From contig NC_018020.1 of assembly GCF_000266885.1 (NCBI RefSeq), positions 434,001 through 498,000 of the forward strand: a stretch of 64,000 nucleotides of DNA. Reading direction: 5' to 3'. Below the pieces are notes generated by a model. That model was given only the letters and a program-made list of their open reading frames with translations, had not been told where the DNA came from and made no database searches. Shown piece after piece: positions 35,021-43,563 of the stretch; within the stretch, counting starts at the first letter, position 1; each line of letters starts with the position of its first letter. The stretch comes from Turneriella parva DSM 21527. GTDB lineage: Bacteria; Spirochaetota; Leptospiria; Turneriellales; Turneriellaceae. The position numbers and the translations under genes are program-made.

Positions 35021-35716
35021 ATGCCCAAATTTCCTCAGCACATCGCCGTCATCATGGATGGCAATGGACGCTGGGCGACTGCGCGGGGGCTCAAACGCAG
35101 CGCGGGGCACCGTGAAGGTACCGAGACCATTGACAGGCTGCTCGATCACCTACTAAAGATTAAAATCCCCTGCGTGAGCCTTTATGCCTTCTCCACTGAG
35201 AACTGGCGCAGACCCAAGACCGAGATCAGTGAAATATTTAATCTGCTGAATGAGTTTATTCAGCTCAAGCTCGAAAAGATGATCGCGAATGGAGTGCGCA
35301 TCGTCACCTCAGGCAATCTTACCCGTCTGCCGCAAAAAAGCCAGCTGCTTTTGGCTGATGCCACGAAGCGTACTGCAAAAGGGAAAAAGCTGACGGCAAA
35401 TTTCTGCCTCAACTATGGGGCGCGCGACGAGCTTCACCGGGCAGCATCACTCTGGGCCGCTGGCGGCGCGGCAAAGGCGAAGAAACTACCGACCGAAAAA
35501 CAATTCCGAAAGCTGCTGTGGCAACCCGACCTGCCTGACATTGATCTGCTGGTGCGCACAGCGGGCGAGCAAAGGCTCTCAAACTTTATGTTGTATCAGG
35601 CGGCATACGCCGAACTCTACTTCACCGAAAAGACCTGGCCCGAATTCGCTGCCGCCGATGTCGATGTGGCGATCGCCGAATTTTCGCGCCGCAAGCGCAA
35701 ATTCGGTGGGCTCTAA
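35021..35716 (+). CDS. uppS: Undecaprenyl diphosphate synthase (cis-isoprenyl transferase)
   Basis: 231 residues. HIAVIMDGNGRWATARGLKR (catalytic Asp in MDGNGRWA), SLYAFSTENWRRPKTEI and LVRTAGEQRLSNFMLYQAAY with FTEKTWPEF are the UPP synthase motifs. It makes the C55 lipid carrier for peptidoglycan and O-antigen. Last gene of the rpsB operon; no cdsA follows, the strand changes after it. Confidence 0.95.
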   Translation: MPKFPQHIAVIMDGNGRWATARGLKRSAGHREGTETIDRLLDHLLKIKIPCVSLYAFSTENWRRPKTEISEIFNLLNEFIQLKLEKMIANGVRIVTSGNLTRLPQKSQLLLADATKRTAKGKKLTANFCLNYGARDELHRAASLWAAGGAAKAKKLPTEKQFRKLLWQPDLPDIDLLVRTAGEQRLSNFMLYQAAYAELYFTEKTWPEFAAADVDVAIAEFSRRKRKFGGL

Positions 35717-35723
35717 TTCAGGC

Positions 35724-37124
35724 CTACATCGCCTCGCGCAGACGTAAGAATTCAGCATTAGGAATCTTACCTTCTGCGTCTGCAGAGAGCGCCGGCCTGA
35801 TGCGCGCGATCAGGTACATATCTATCTCACCCTTATTTTTTGCCGCGATTTTACCGCGATAGGTACAATCAAAGAAGTCTTTTACAAGCGCATACGTATC
35901 GCCAGAGATGTTGATCTCGCCAACAATTCCCGATGATTCCATGCGGCTGGCGGTGTTTACGGCGTCGCCCCAGATGTCATAGGCAAACTTGCGCTTGCCC
36001 ACGACGCCAGCAACCACCGGCCCCGTATGTATACCGAGCCGCAGCTCCCAATAGGGTTCGTTAAGGCCCTGCTTGATCTCTTTCATCTGCGCCATGAAAC
36101 TCTTGATTTCGAGCGCTGCCAAAATCACGTCTATAGGGTGAGTCTTATTGGCGATGGGTAATCCGCCGGCGCACATATAGGCATCGCCGATGGTTTTTAT
36201 TTTTTCAACTCCGTGGCGGTCCATGATCTCGTCAAACTGATAGAAGCAGTTGTCGAGATCGGCGACGAGGCCCTCGGCCGAAATTTTCTCGGCTATTTGC
36301 GTAAAGCCTTTGAAATCGGTGAACATCACAGTTACGGCTTCGTACTGTCCCGGTGTCGCTTCGCCGCGCAATTTCAGTTCTTCGGCCACGGAATTCGGCA
36401 GAATATTGCGCAGCAGATCGTCAGATTTTTCTTTTTCAACTTCGAGATCTTTGGTGCGCTCCTGCACCTTGACCTCGAGCGAATCGCGCTCTTTCTGCAG
36501 CTCTTCGTATGCGCGCGCGTTTTCGAGAGATATGCCCGCAAGCGAGCAAAACGCCGAAAGCAGTTCTTCGTCTTCTGTCGTAAAAGGTGTTTCATCTTGT
36601 TTATTTAACACCTGAATCGTGCCGATGATTTTACCACGCGTGTTTTTGATCGCCATGCAGAGAATGCTTCGCGTTCGGTAGCCAGTTTTGACGTCAAAAT
36701 CGCGGCTGAAGCGATCGTCAGCGTAAGCATCGGTAATATTTGCAGTTTCTCCGGTAAGACCGACGTGCCCTGCAATACCCTGCCCCAGCGGCACACGGAT
36801 TTCAGGCGCACCCTGCGCAACTCGCGTCCAGAGCTGTTTTTTCTCATCGTCGACAAGAAACAGCGATGAGCGGTCTGCATGCATGACGATCGTCACTTTC
36901 TGCATAATCAGCTGCAACAACGAATCCAGGTCGATCTCTGCCATAATCGAGCGCGAGATATCCATGAGCATTGAGAGCTTAGACAATTGCCGGTCGATGT
37001 TAGCGAGGTGCGCAGCCTGAATGAAATATTTATCGCCGTCTTTCGTAACGACGCCAGGCAGCACATCGTTGTCTCGCCGCCCATAAAGCCAAACGACTTC
37101 TTTTTGCGGGTCAGACAACTGCAC
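35724..37124 (-). CDS. GAF domain class III adenylate cyclase
   Basis: 466 residues from a GTG at 37124, which overlaps the trpC stop; a TTG at 37118 is also possible. A GAF domain spans about 35-205 (LLQLIMQKVTIVMHADRSSL), then a coiled coil (about 205-240) and a cyclase domain. The metal Asps are in VMFTDFKGFTQIAEK and TIGDAYMCAGG. The substrate pair is Lys in KIKTIGD and Asp in YDIWGDAVNTASRMES, as expected for adenylate rather than guanylate cyclase. The Asn and Arg of NTASR stabilise the transition state. It may feed the cNMP-domain proteins at 2745-4552 (inference). Confidence 0.9.
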   Translation of the reverse strand: MQLSDPQKEVVWLYGRRDNDVLPGVVTKDGDKYFIQAAHLANIDRQLSKLSMLMDISRSIMAEIDLDSLLQLIMQKVTIVMHADRSSLFLVDDEKKQLWTRVAQGAPEIRVPLGQGIAGHVGLTGETANITDAYADDRFSRDFDVKTGYRTRSILCMAIKNTRGKIIGTIQVLNKQDETPFTTEDEELLSAFCSLAGISLENARAYEELQKERDSLEVKVQERTKDLEVEKEKSDDLLRNILPNSVAEELKLRGEATPGQYEAVTVMFTDFKGFTQIAEKISAEGLVADLDNCFYQFDEIMDRHGVEKIKTIGDAYMCAGGLPIANKTHPIDVILAALEIKSFMAQMKEIKQGLNEPYWELRLGIHTGPVVAGVVGKRKFAYDIWGDAVNTASRMESSGIVGEINISGDTYALVKDFFDCTYRGKIAAKNKGEIDMYLIARIRPALSADAEGKIPNAEFLRLREAM

Positions 37125-37944
37125 CCCCCGGACCAAAAATTTCACGCAATTTGGCTGCGGGGTCTGCTTCACGCATAAACCCCGTGCCCATGAGCACTGC
37201 GTCAAAATAATGCGGCAGCGCGAGCAGCTGTTCGCGCGTTTCGTAACCAGATTCGGCGACGAGCACGAGGCGCTCGCGGTCACGTTCGGTTATCAGTTGG
37301 GCAAGATTCTCGCAGCGTTTCATATCTATTTCAAGGGTGTGCAGATTGCGATTATTTATGCCGAGAATCGCGATGTCAAGCCGAAGCGCTCTTTCGAGTT
37401 CGGCTTCTGTCAAGACTTCGACGAGTGGCTCCATGCCGAGTTTGCGGCCATGCGCAATCAGGGTTTGCAGCTCGCTATCGGTCAGCGAGGCGACAATCAG
37501 CAAGAAGCTGGTGGCACCTGCCGCGCGGGCCTCATCGACCTGTTTCACATCCACGATAAAATCTTTTCTGAGCAGCGGCAGCGCAGTGAGCGCCCGCGCA
37601 TCGCGCAGATCTTCAATCGCGCCTGAAAAGTGCTCGGGTTCGGTAAGAATGCTGAGCGCGGCCGCATAGGGTTCGTACATTCTGACCGCATCGGCTACCG
37701 GCAGACCCTCTTTCAGGTTACCTTTCGAAGGGCTCTTGCGCTTGAGCTCGGCGATCAGCTGCGGCATCGGACCTTTGCGGCGCAGTGCAGCGGCAAAATC
37801 GAGCTCGTTTTTTGCCGGTGACGGCGAAATCGCCACAAGCTGCGCGGCGCGCCGCCTGCTTTCTTCCGTAATGCGATCGAGTACGCTCGGCGTTTCGGCA
37901 GCTTTGCTCTTGCCGATCAGGTTGCCCGTGTGTGCATTGCTCAT
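37111..37944 (-). CDS. trpC: Indole-3-glycerol-phosphate synthase
   Basis: 277 residues from the ATG at 37944, which overlaps the mgtE stop by four bases. The catalytic motifs are ELKRKSPSKGNL, ILTEPEHFSGAIEDLRD, LLRKDFIVD, LVEVLTEAELERAL, ILGINNRNLHTLEID and VAESGYETREQL. It makes indole-3-glycerol phosphate for tryptophan. No other trp gene is nearby; being sandwiched between mgtE and a cyclase gene is unusual. Confidence 0.95.
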   Translation of the reverse strand: MSNAHTGNLIGKSKAAETPSVLDRITEESRRRAAQLVAISPSPAKNELDFAAALRRKGPMPQLIAELKRKSPSKGNLKEGLPVADAVRMYEPYAAALSILTEPEHFSGAIEDLRDARALTALPLLRKDFIVDVKQVDEARAAGATSFLLIVASLTDSELQTLIAHGRKLGMEPLVEVLTEAELERALRLDIAILGINNRNLHTLEIDMKRCENLAQLITERDRERLVLVAESGYETREQLLALPHYFDAVLMGTGFMREADPAAKLREIFGPGGAVV

Positions 37945-39338
37945 AGTCCGCCGAATTTGCCAATAAGCAGGGTCGCAACACCCAGAAAAACGGAAAATCC
38001 ACACATGTCAGTGAATGTCGTCGCAATCGGCCCCGCAGCGAGCGCCGGGTCGAGGCGAAATGCGCGCAGCACAACCGGCAGCATTGAACCTACAAGCCCG
38101 GCAATAAACATGTTTGAAACGAGTCCAGTAAACATGCAGAAAGCAATACCTGCACGCTGGGTATAACTGTACACGAGAATCGCGGCGAAAGTGCCGATTG
38201 CAAAGCCATTGAGCGATGAAACGCCGACCTCTTTTGCGATAACCTTGCTGACATTCTTACCGTTAATCTGCCCCAGTGCCAGGGAGCGCACGACGACCGT
38301 GACCGCCTGCATCGTCGCATTGCCACCCTGCCCGCCAATCACGGTCATGAGTGGTGCAAGCAGAATCACCTTCGACAGAGTTTCATCAAAAAACGTCACT
38401 ATCCAGGCTGACAGAACCTGTGTCGCGAGGTTAATGGTGAGCCACGGCAGGCGGCCGCGCGCCATTTGCGCCAGCGACTGCACGTGCGGAGCGTCTTGCG
38501 TCACACCGCCAAGACGAAGCATGTCTTCAGTCGCCTCTTCTTCGAGAACATCGACCACGTCGTCGACGGTAATATGTCCCAGCAGCACACCGCGCGAGTC
38601 GACGACCGGCAGACTTAAGAGGTTATAGTCTTTGAAAATTTTTGCGACGGTCTCCTGATCTTGTTCGGGGCCGACCATCACCTGCGCAGGCTGCATAATC
38701 TCTTGCGCTTTGCGCGATGATTTCTCAAGAATCAGTTTGCGAATGGGAATGTAGCCAACAAATTTGTTGCCGCGGTCGACGACGAATGTGAATTGCAGGT
38801 CTTCTAACTGATCATGCTTCACCAGCTTTTGAAACTGGCTGACGATAGATTTGATAGTCGCATGGCGGCTGACCGCGAGAAAATCTGAACTCATCAGCGC
38901 GCCGGCGGTGCCTTCAGGGTACTTCAGAATTTCTTTAATCTTGCCGGTATAGTTCTTATCGAAGCGCCGCAGAATAAAATTCGTGTCGCGCGGGTTCAAA
39001 TCGCGCAAGATCACAGCGATGTCGTCGGTTTCAAGCTCTTCGAGGCGGTCGAAGATCCATGCGGTGTCTTTCGAGCGAAAAATCGCCTCACGCTCATCTG
39101 ACCCCAGTTCGGTCAAGAACTCCGCGGCGTATTCGCTCGAGAGCTGGCCGAGAATCATTTCGCGTTCAGGTTCGTCGAATGAATCCCATAATAACGCGAG
39201 TGAAGTAGGATGCAGGCTGTGAAGCGCTCTTTTGAGCAATTCAAACCGGCGCACCCGGCACAGCTTGCTCACAAGCGACACAATCTGCGGGTAGTTCGCC
39301 TTGGTCAGCAGATGGTATTTACGCTCTACAGTATTCAT
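37941..39338 (-). CDS. mgtE: MgtE-type magnesium channel
   Basis: 465 residues. The cytoplasmic N domain (FDEPEREMILGQLSSEYAAE) and two CBS domains (QEIMQPAQVMVGPEQDQETV; LLGHITVDDVVDVLEEEATE) lead to five membrane helices. The pore region has APLMTVIGGQGGNATMQAV. It imports Mg2+ and is gated by Mg2+ binding in the N/CBS part. First gene of mgtE-trpC-cyclase. Confidence 0.94.
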   Translation of the reverse strand: MNTVERKYHLLTKANYPQIVSLVSKLCRVRRFELLKRALHSLHPTSLALLWDSFDEPEREMILGQLSSEYAAEFLTELGSDEREAIFRSKDTAWIFDRLEELETDDIAVILRDLNPRDTNFILRRFDKNYTGKIKEILKYPEGTAGALMSSDFLAVSRHATIKSIVSQFQKLVKHDQLEDLQFTFVVDRGNKFVGYIPIRKLILEKSSRKAQEIMQPAQVMVGPEQDQETVAKIFKDYNLLSLPVVDSRGVLLGHITVDDVVDVLEEEATEDMLRLGGVTQDAPHVQSLAQMARGRLPWLTINLATQVLSAWIVTFFDETLSKVILLAPLMTVIGGQGGNATMQAVTVVVRSLALGQINGKNVSKVIAKEVGVSSLNGFAIGTFAAILVYSYTQRAGIAFCMFTGLVSNMFIAGLVGSMLPVVLRAFRLDPALAAGPIATTFTDMCGFSVFLGVATLLIGKFGGL

Positions 39339-39374
39339 CTAGCTCTTTGCACCAGGCCTCAGCAAAAAATACGC

Positions 39375-39821
39375 CTAATTGCGAAATGTCCAGATATACC
39401 AGACGACGCCGAGACCGACGGCAGCCATGCCTAGCTTCACTGCCAACAGCGGCACAACAAAAATCGCGGTGATCGACATGGTTATCGCGATCATCAGCGT
39501 CGCGAAAATCTTTACCTTAAAGGGAATACGCCGTTCGTCGCGAAAGGCCTTAATCATGGGCCCGAAGTAACGGTGGCCGAGCATCCAGTCATGCAGGCGC
39601 TCAGAGCCGCGGGCAAAACAAAATCCGCTGAGCAATATGAAGGGCGTCGTCGGCAGAATAGGCGTTACGACGCCGACAATACCCAGCACGAGCGAAATAA
39701 CACCGAGCAAAATATAGACATATCGCAGGGAGCGTGAGCGAGCGAGGGTCGCTCTCGTTATCTCTTCTCTCTCAGTTAATGGACTTTCAGGCGAACGGCT
39801 GCCGGTACCGGTACGTACCAT
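39375..39821 (-). CDS. DUF454 (YbaN-family) membrane protein
   Basis: 148 residues. A hydrophilic N-terminal tail, then YVYILLGVISLVLGIVGVVT, PILPTTPFILLSGFCFARGS and RYFGPMIKAFRDERRIPFK, the DUF454 signature, with two more helices at the end. Inner membrane, function unknown. Lies upstream of mgtE, on the same strand. Confidence 0.87.
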   Translation of the reverse strand: MVRTGTGSRSPESPLTEREEITRATLARSRSLRYVYILLGVISLVLGIVGVVTPILPTTPFILLSGFCFARGSERLHDWMLGHRYFGPMIKAFRDERRIPFKVKIFATLMIAITMSITAIFVVPLLAVKLGMAAVGLGVVWYIWTFRN

Positions 39822-39832
39822 TTCATACCTGA

Positions 39833-40162
39833 TTACTTCGCGGCTTCTTCGACCGTTTCAAATATTTTGAACATCGATTCGAGCTTTGAGAGTTTGAACA
39901 GAGTCTTGAGTGTCTGGTTGAGGTTCGCGAGGCGAATTTCGCCCCCATAATTCTTCACATCGCGCAGAATAGTGACGAGCGCACCGAGCGCAGATGAATC
40001 GAGGTATTCGGTGTCGTGCATATCGAAGACGACAACCGCAGGCTTTTTCTCGAGAAACTTCGAAACCTGCTCGCGAAATTTTCGTGAGATCGACATGTCG
40101 ATGCGCGTTTCTTTCACCGAAAGAATCACGCCCTTCTCGAAAGGTTTATCGACAATAAGCAT
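39833..40162 (-). CDS. STAS anti-anti-sigma factor protein
   Basis: 109 residues from the ATG at 40162; a TTG at 40195 adds 11 residues. The phosphorylatable Ser is in DTEYLDSSALGALVTI, and LANLNQTLKTLFKLSKLESM is the usual C-terminal helix region. It would bind an anti-sigma kinase when dephosphorylated, the likely target of the SpoIIE phosphatases at 11194 and 25557. No kinase gene is adjacent. Confidence 0.87.
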   Translation of the reverse strand: MLIVDKPFEKGVILSVKETRIDMSISRKFREQVSKFLEKKPAVVVFDMHDTEYLDSSALGALVTILRDVKNYGGEIRLANLNQTLKTLFKLSKLESMFKIFETVEEAAK

Positions 40163-40213
40163 ACCGTAAAGATTGGGCTGCGGCAGTCGCGTCAATTAAA
40201 AAATAGGCGAATG

Positions 40214-40436
40214 CTTGCGTGACCTGGCGGGAACTCGCTGACGCACATTTTCTTGCCCATACGAACTGCTAATCAGAGCAAATTCCTCCGCGAATCGAAG
40301 CGATTCGCTATGCCAGGGGCGCAAAGCCGCCCGAATTTGCCCTGATTTGCCGCCCTTGGCGGCATCGCAATTCGCATCGCCAAGAAAATGCGCCTTGTGT
40401 GTTACGCTTCGCGAGTTCCCGCCTGGTCACTTGCGC
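40214..40436. repeat. About 220 bp imperfect palindromic element
   Basis: The spacer between the STAS and hydrolase genes is one large inverted repeat. gtgacctggcgggaactcgc (40219-40238) matches the complement of 40411-40430 with one mismatch. gcacattttcttg matches the complement of the segment near 40380-40392 with one mismatch, and a central 8 bp hairpin gcgaatcg/cgattcgc is at 40290-40308. No ORF is present. It looks like a non-autonomous palindromic element. Confidence 0.75.
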
Positions 40437-41375
40437 TCAAAAATGCCGGGCGATGAGCGCATAAACTCTGGGGTCATGGCGCAGCGCAAGATGCCCCACA
40501 CCCCCGGCGGTTTCAATACGAACATCGGCCGTTTTGGCGACACGCGACATAATCTGCCGCCAGAGACCCTGTTCGCCTTCGCCTTTCGGCAGAGCGCTGG
40601 GTTGCCGCACCATGCCGTCGCCGATGAGTCTGTTGATGAAGCCGCCGCGTTTCTTTTGTAATCCGCCTGCTATAAAAATATATTTAGCATGGGGCAGAAG
40701 CACCGGGTCACGCGAGGTGATGCCCTTCTGCCCGAGGCTCAGATCTTTGAGCCCCTTGCTGCGCAGGCCAATGACAGAGGCCGCCATGAGCGTGAAAGGG
40801 TTCGGTATGAACTGCAGCAGCTGCTCACCTTTTTCTGCCAGCTTGGCGAGCGGTGCCCCCGCATGCGGAGTGCCCAGCAAGAAGATGGATTGAACTTTCT
40901 TGAGCCAGGGCATCTTGCGTGCGCGTGCGTCATAAACTGCCGCATGAATGACAAGGCCGCCCATGCTGTGGCCGATCAGCGTGACCCGGCGCACCGACGT
41001 GTTGACTTTCAAAAGCTCTGGCATCAACCGCGCGAGCGCGATACCGTTTTCGGCCACGCTGAGTCCGCTATTGTAGCGCACATACAGAGGCTGCGCGCCG
41101 AAATCGACGAACAGCTGATCGCCAAAGTTGAGGCGCCCCTCGGGTGCCTGCCAGCCGAGCTCGGTGTCTGAACTGCCATGGATAAAAATACAGACATGCG
41201 CGCGGCGCACGAGTGGCACCGTTTCAAGCGTTTTGCCGTCTGCGCAGAATTGCATTTGTCCCTGCCATTTTTGTGGCAGCTTGTCGCCGAAAACGCCGCG
41301 CACGGCCCCGGCAATCGAGGTGCGGTTCACGCGCCGGCTGAATGCCGCGAAAGTCTTGCGCATGCGGCCTGCCAT
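40437..41375 (-). CDS. Alpha/beta hydrolase (lipase/esterase type)
   Basis: 312 residues from the ATG at 41375, which overlaps the upstream hydrolase stop (TGATG). The oxyanion region CIFIHGSSDTELGW and nucleophile VTLIGHSMGGLVIHAA are clear; the likely catalytic His is in ETAGGVGHLALRHDP. LGTPHAGAPLAKL is typical of lipases of the PGAP1/LipA-like group. No signal peptide, so cytoplasmic unless exported otherwise. It ends directly at the palindromic element. Confidence 0.85.
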   Translation of the reverse strand: MAGRMRKTFAAFSRRVNRTSIAGAVRGVFGDKLPQKWQGQMQFCADGKTLETVPLVRRAHVCIFIHGSSDTELGWQAPEGRLNFGDQLFVDFGAQPLYVRYNSGLSVAENGIALARLMPELLKVNTSVRRVTLIGHSMGGLVIHAAVYDARARKMPWLKKVQSIFLLGTPHAGAPLAKLAEKGEQLLQFIPNPFTLMAASVIGLRSKGLKDLSLGQKGITSRDPVLLPHAKYIFIAGGLQKKRGGFINRLIGDGMVRQPSALPKGEGEQGLWRQIMSRVAKTADVRIETAGGVGHLALRHDPRVYALIARHF

Positions 41376-42082
41376 CAGATGAGCTCTTTGATCTTGTTCC
41401 AAGCGAAGCGGCCGTGGTAGATCACCCAATTGTGGCTGTAGTCGTGTATCGGCACGAATTTCAATACGGGCAGAACTTCGCGCCAACGGCCTAAATCCGC
41501 ATCTTCGATATGAAACAATGAATCGAGATCTGCGTACACAATATCAACCGGAACCGGTGACCTTCTGTCGGGAAGCCTGGTCGCGATGGCTTTCATCGCA
41601 CCTTCGACATACCCGAGAGGATTCGCGAGCACATTCATGCCATACCTGAGGCCGACTTCAAGATTCGCCAGCATACCCCGGGTTTCGCCGGTGGCAAAGT
41701 TAAGGTCGCGCTGCATGTTCGCCAGTTGCAGGCGAAACTTGCCCGCGTGAAAAAGTTGCGGCAAAAGGGGATTGATGGCGATCGCGCGCTGTATGGCGGG
41801 AAACTCAGCAGCGAGGTGCATCGCTGCCAGCGCGCCGTAAGAATGGCCGATGACAAGGCTATCGTCGAGTTCATGGTGCGCAAGCATGCCGCGTATCACC
41901 ACCATGTTCTCTTCGAAGTCGCGGCGACAATGACCGCTGAGGCCGAAAAGTTCAGGCACAAAAACATGATGCGCTTCGGCAGCAGCGGCGATAAAATCGC
42001 GATAGAGTTTCGGGTGCGCACCATAGCCGTGCAAAAAGAGCAGGCGGGGGTTTTCAGCGCTGCCGTAGGTTTCCATCTTCAT
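41375..42082 (-). CDS. Alpha/beta hydrolase
   Basis: 235 residues. LLFLHGYGAHPKLY is the oxyanion loop, LVIGHSYGALAAMHLA the Ser nucleophile motif, and PIHDYSHNWVIYH near the C-terminus carries a likely catalytic His. It resembles small esterase/peptidase-type hydrolases. Substrate unknown. Coupled to the downstream hydrolase gene. Confidence 0.83.
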   Translation of the reverse strand: MKMETYGSAENPRLLFLHGYGAHPKLYRDFIAAAAEAHHVFVPELFGLSGHCRRDFEENMVVIRGMLAHHELDDSLVIGHSYGALAAMHLAAEFPAIQRAIAINPLLPQLFHAGKFRLQLANMQRDLNFATGETRGMLANLEVGLRYGMNVLANPLGYVEGAMKAIATRLPDRRSPVPVDIVYADLDSLFHIEDADLGRWREVLPVLKFVPIHDYSHNWVIYHGRFAWNKIKELI

Positions 42083-42130
42083 AAGATACTTGCCTCAACT
42101 CAAGAGAATCAACAGACCGCAGAGAGTACG

Positions 42131-42158
42131 CCTGCCCCGAGCGGAGTCGAGGGGGAGG
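42131..42158. repeat. REP-like palindromic repeat, copy 2
   Basis: cctgccccgagcggagtcga plus eight bases is nearly the same as the copy at 20637-20664. It lies in the 97 base gap between two hydrolase genes. Confidence 0.8.
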
Positions 42159-42179
42159 TACACGGAGGCAAGAAGATTC

Positions 42180-42782
42180 TCACTTGGTGAGAATCTCTTT
42201 TATGAGTCTGTAGTCTTCTTGAAGAAAAAGCGGCGTGTAATGCCCCGCGGGCCAGATACCATGCGGAGATTTCACGAGACGCGCCCCTTTTAGATATGCA
42301 GCCTCTTCGCTCACAAATGCATCTGCCGATGTGTGCAGGCTATAAATCTCTGCCTGGTGTTCTGCGTCGTGCGCGTGCAACTCTTTTAGAAAATCGGATC
42401 CCGGTATCATCTGCTCGGCACCCGTCGCACGGCCGAGCGTCAAGATCCGCATCCAGCGTGCCATGTGCGAGCCGTGAAACGGAGTACCAATCGTGATAAA
42501 ACGGCGTATATACGCATCGCCACCGAGCTTGCGCATGTAGTGCAAACCGATGAGCCCCCCCATGCTGATACCAATCAGATCGACCTGCTTTGTTCCCGCG
42601 CGCGCGCGCATCGCATTCACCGACATCTCGACGATGCGGGCCGAGTCTTTGATATCGCCAGCATTCAGACCTTCAAGCGGCACATCTTCTGCAAGAAAGC
42701 CGTCGTTCTTGAGGCGTGTTTTGAGCACGAAATTGGTGGCAGTGGGCGCTAGAAACCCCTGAATAATGAGAACGGGATGCAT
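42180..42782 (-). CDS. Alpha/beta hydrolase, third in tandem
   Basis: 200 residues. VLIIQGFLAPTATNFVL is the oxyanion segment and DLIGISMGGLIGLHYMRKL the nucleophile motif (GISMGG rather than GHSMGG). FITIGTPFHGSHMARWM follows as in lipases, and GHYTPLFLQ supplies a possible His. Not closely similar to the two downstream hydrolases, so this is probably an operon assembled from related but distinct enzymes rather than a tandem duplication. Confidence 0.83.
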   Translation of the reverse strand: MHPVLIIQGFLAPTATNFVLKTRLKNDGFLAEDVPLEGLNAGDIKDSARIVEMSVNAMRARAGTKQVDLIGISMGGLIGLHYMRKLGGDAYIRRFITIGTPFHGSHMARWMRILTLGRATGAEQMIPGSDFLKELHAHDAEHQAEIYSLHTSADAFVSEEAAYLKGARLVKSPHGIWPAGHYTPLFLQEDYRLIKEILTK

Positions 42783-42794
42783 TACCGTGAATTT

Positions 42795-42825
42795 GTTTTT
42801 TCATTGCCTTTGGCAATGAAAAAAC
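42795..42825. terminator. Intrinsic terminator after SH3 gene
   Basis: gttttttcattgcc pairs fully with ggcaatgaaaaaac, loop ttt. The T/A ends give U-tracts in both directions. It sits between the SH3b gene and the hydrolase operon and separates them. Confidence 0.85.
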
Positions 42826-42837
42826 ATTTCACATGGA

Positions 42838-43482
42838 TCAATTCTGAATCGGGAAAGTCGAGACCTTATCGCCCTCGAAAGAACAGTTATACCCTGCCAC
42901 CTCGAGTTCGAGCCAGCCGCGGCAGTAAGCATCGCCGTACTGCTCGACCGCATCGTTGCGGTTCAGGCTGCGCTGCTGCATGAGCTTGCGGATTGCTTCA
43001 ATCTTCTTTTCACTGCACCCGGCCTCGTATTCGGCGGGATAGCCAAAAGCTGAAATGCTGAGGCATTCACCAAAGGGTTGCGGCTCGTCGGGCGGCAGTT
43101 TTTTCGCCTGCCTCTCGCGCTCAGCGAGGCTGGCAGCATTCTTCTTCTCTGCCTTCTCCCACTGTTTTGCCGAGTGAACCAAGAGCGGCCAATTCGTCGA
43201 AAGAAACCCGGCGAAGGCGTAACCCTTTTGGCCTTCAAAATCAAATTCGACCCAGCGCGCCTTTTTCTTGTCGACGGTCACTTCTGGCCCGGTTATCTGC
43301 AAGATACGCAGGCTGTCTCCTTTTTCGAGCTTGCCGATCTGCTTGCCGTTCAGATCGGGCGTCGCCCTGACGCGCAGCACCGCCACCGTCGAATAGACAA
43401 GGTCGCCTGCTTTGAGATTTTCTTGCGCTCGAAGCGAAAAGATGACGGCGAAAAAGACTGAACTGGCAGCAATGAATTTCAT
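42838..43482 (-). CDS. Secreted SH3b-domain protein
   Basis: 214 residues with a signal peptide ending at FSLRAQENL. An SH3b domain covers about 25-105 (STVAVLRVRATPDLNGKQIG; WVEFDFEGQKGYAFAGFLS). The rest is helical, with four Cys (LSISAFGYP...CSEKK; AYCRGWL; YNCSFEG). Likely a periplasmic wall- or protein-binding factor. Monocistronic, ended by a terminator. Confidence 0.75.
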   Translation of the reverse strand: MKFIAASSVFFAVIFSLRAQENLKAGDLVYSTVAVLRVRATPDLNGKQIGKLEKGDSLRILQITGPEVTVDKKKARWVEFDFEGQKGYAFAGFLSTNWPLLVHSAKQWEKAEKKNAASLAERERQAKKLPPDEPQPFGECLSISAFGYPAEYEAGCSEKKIEAIRKLMQQRSLNRNDAVEQYGDAYCRGWLELEVAGYNCSFEGDKVSTFPIQN

Positions 43483-43563
43483 GCCACCATAATAAGGCCT
43501 GCAAGTGGGAAGTCAATTCGTTACGAAATCGATAAAGTGTCGTCTGATCACAAATTTTCATTG

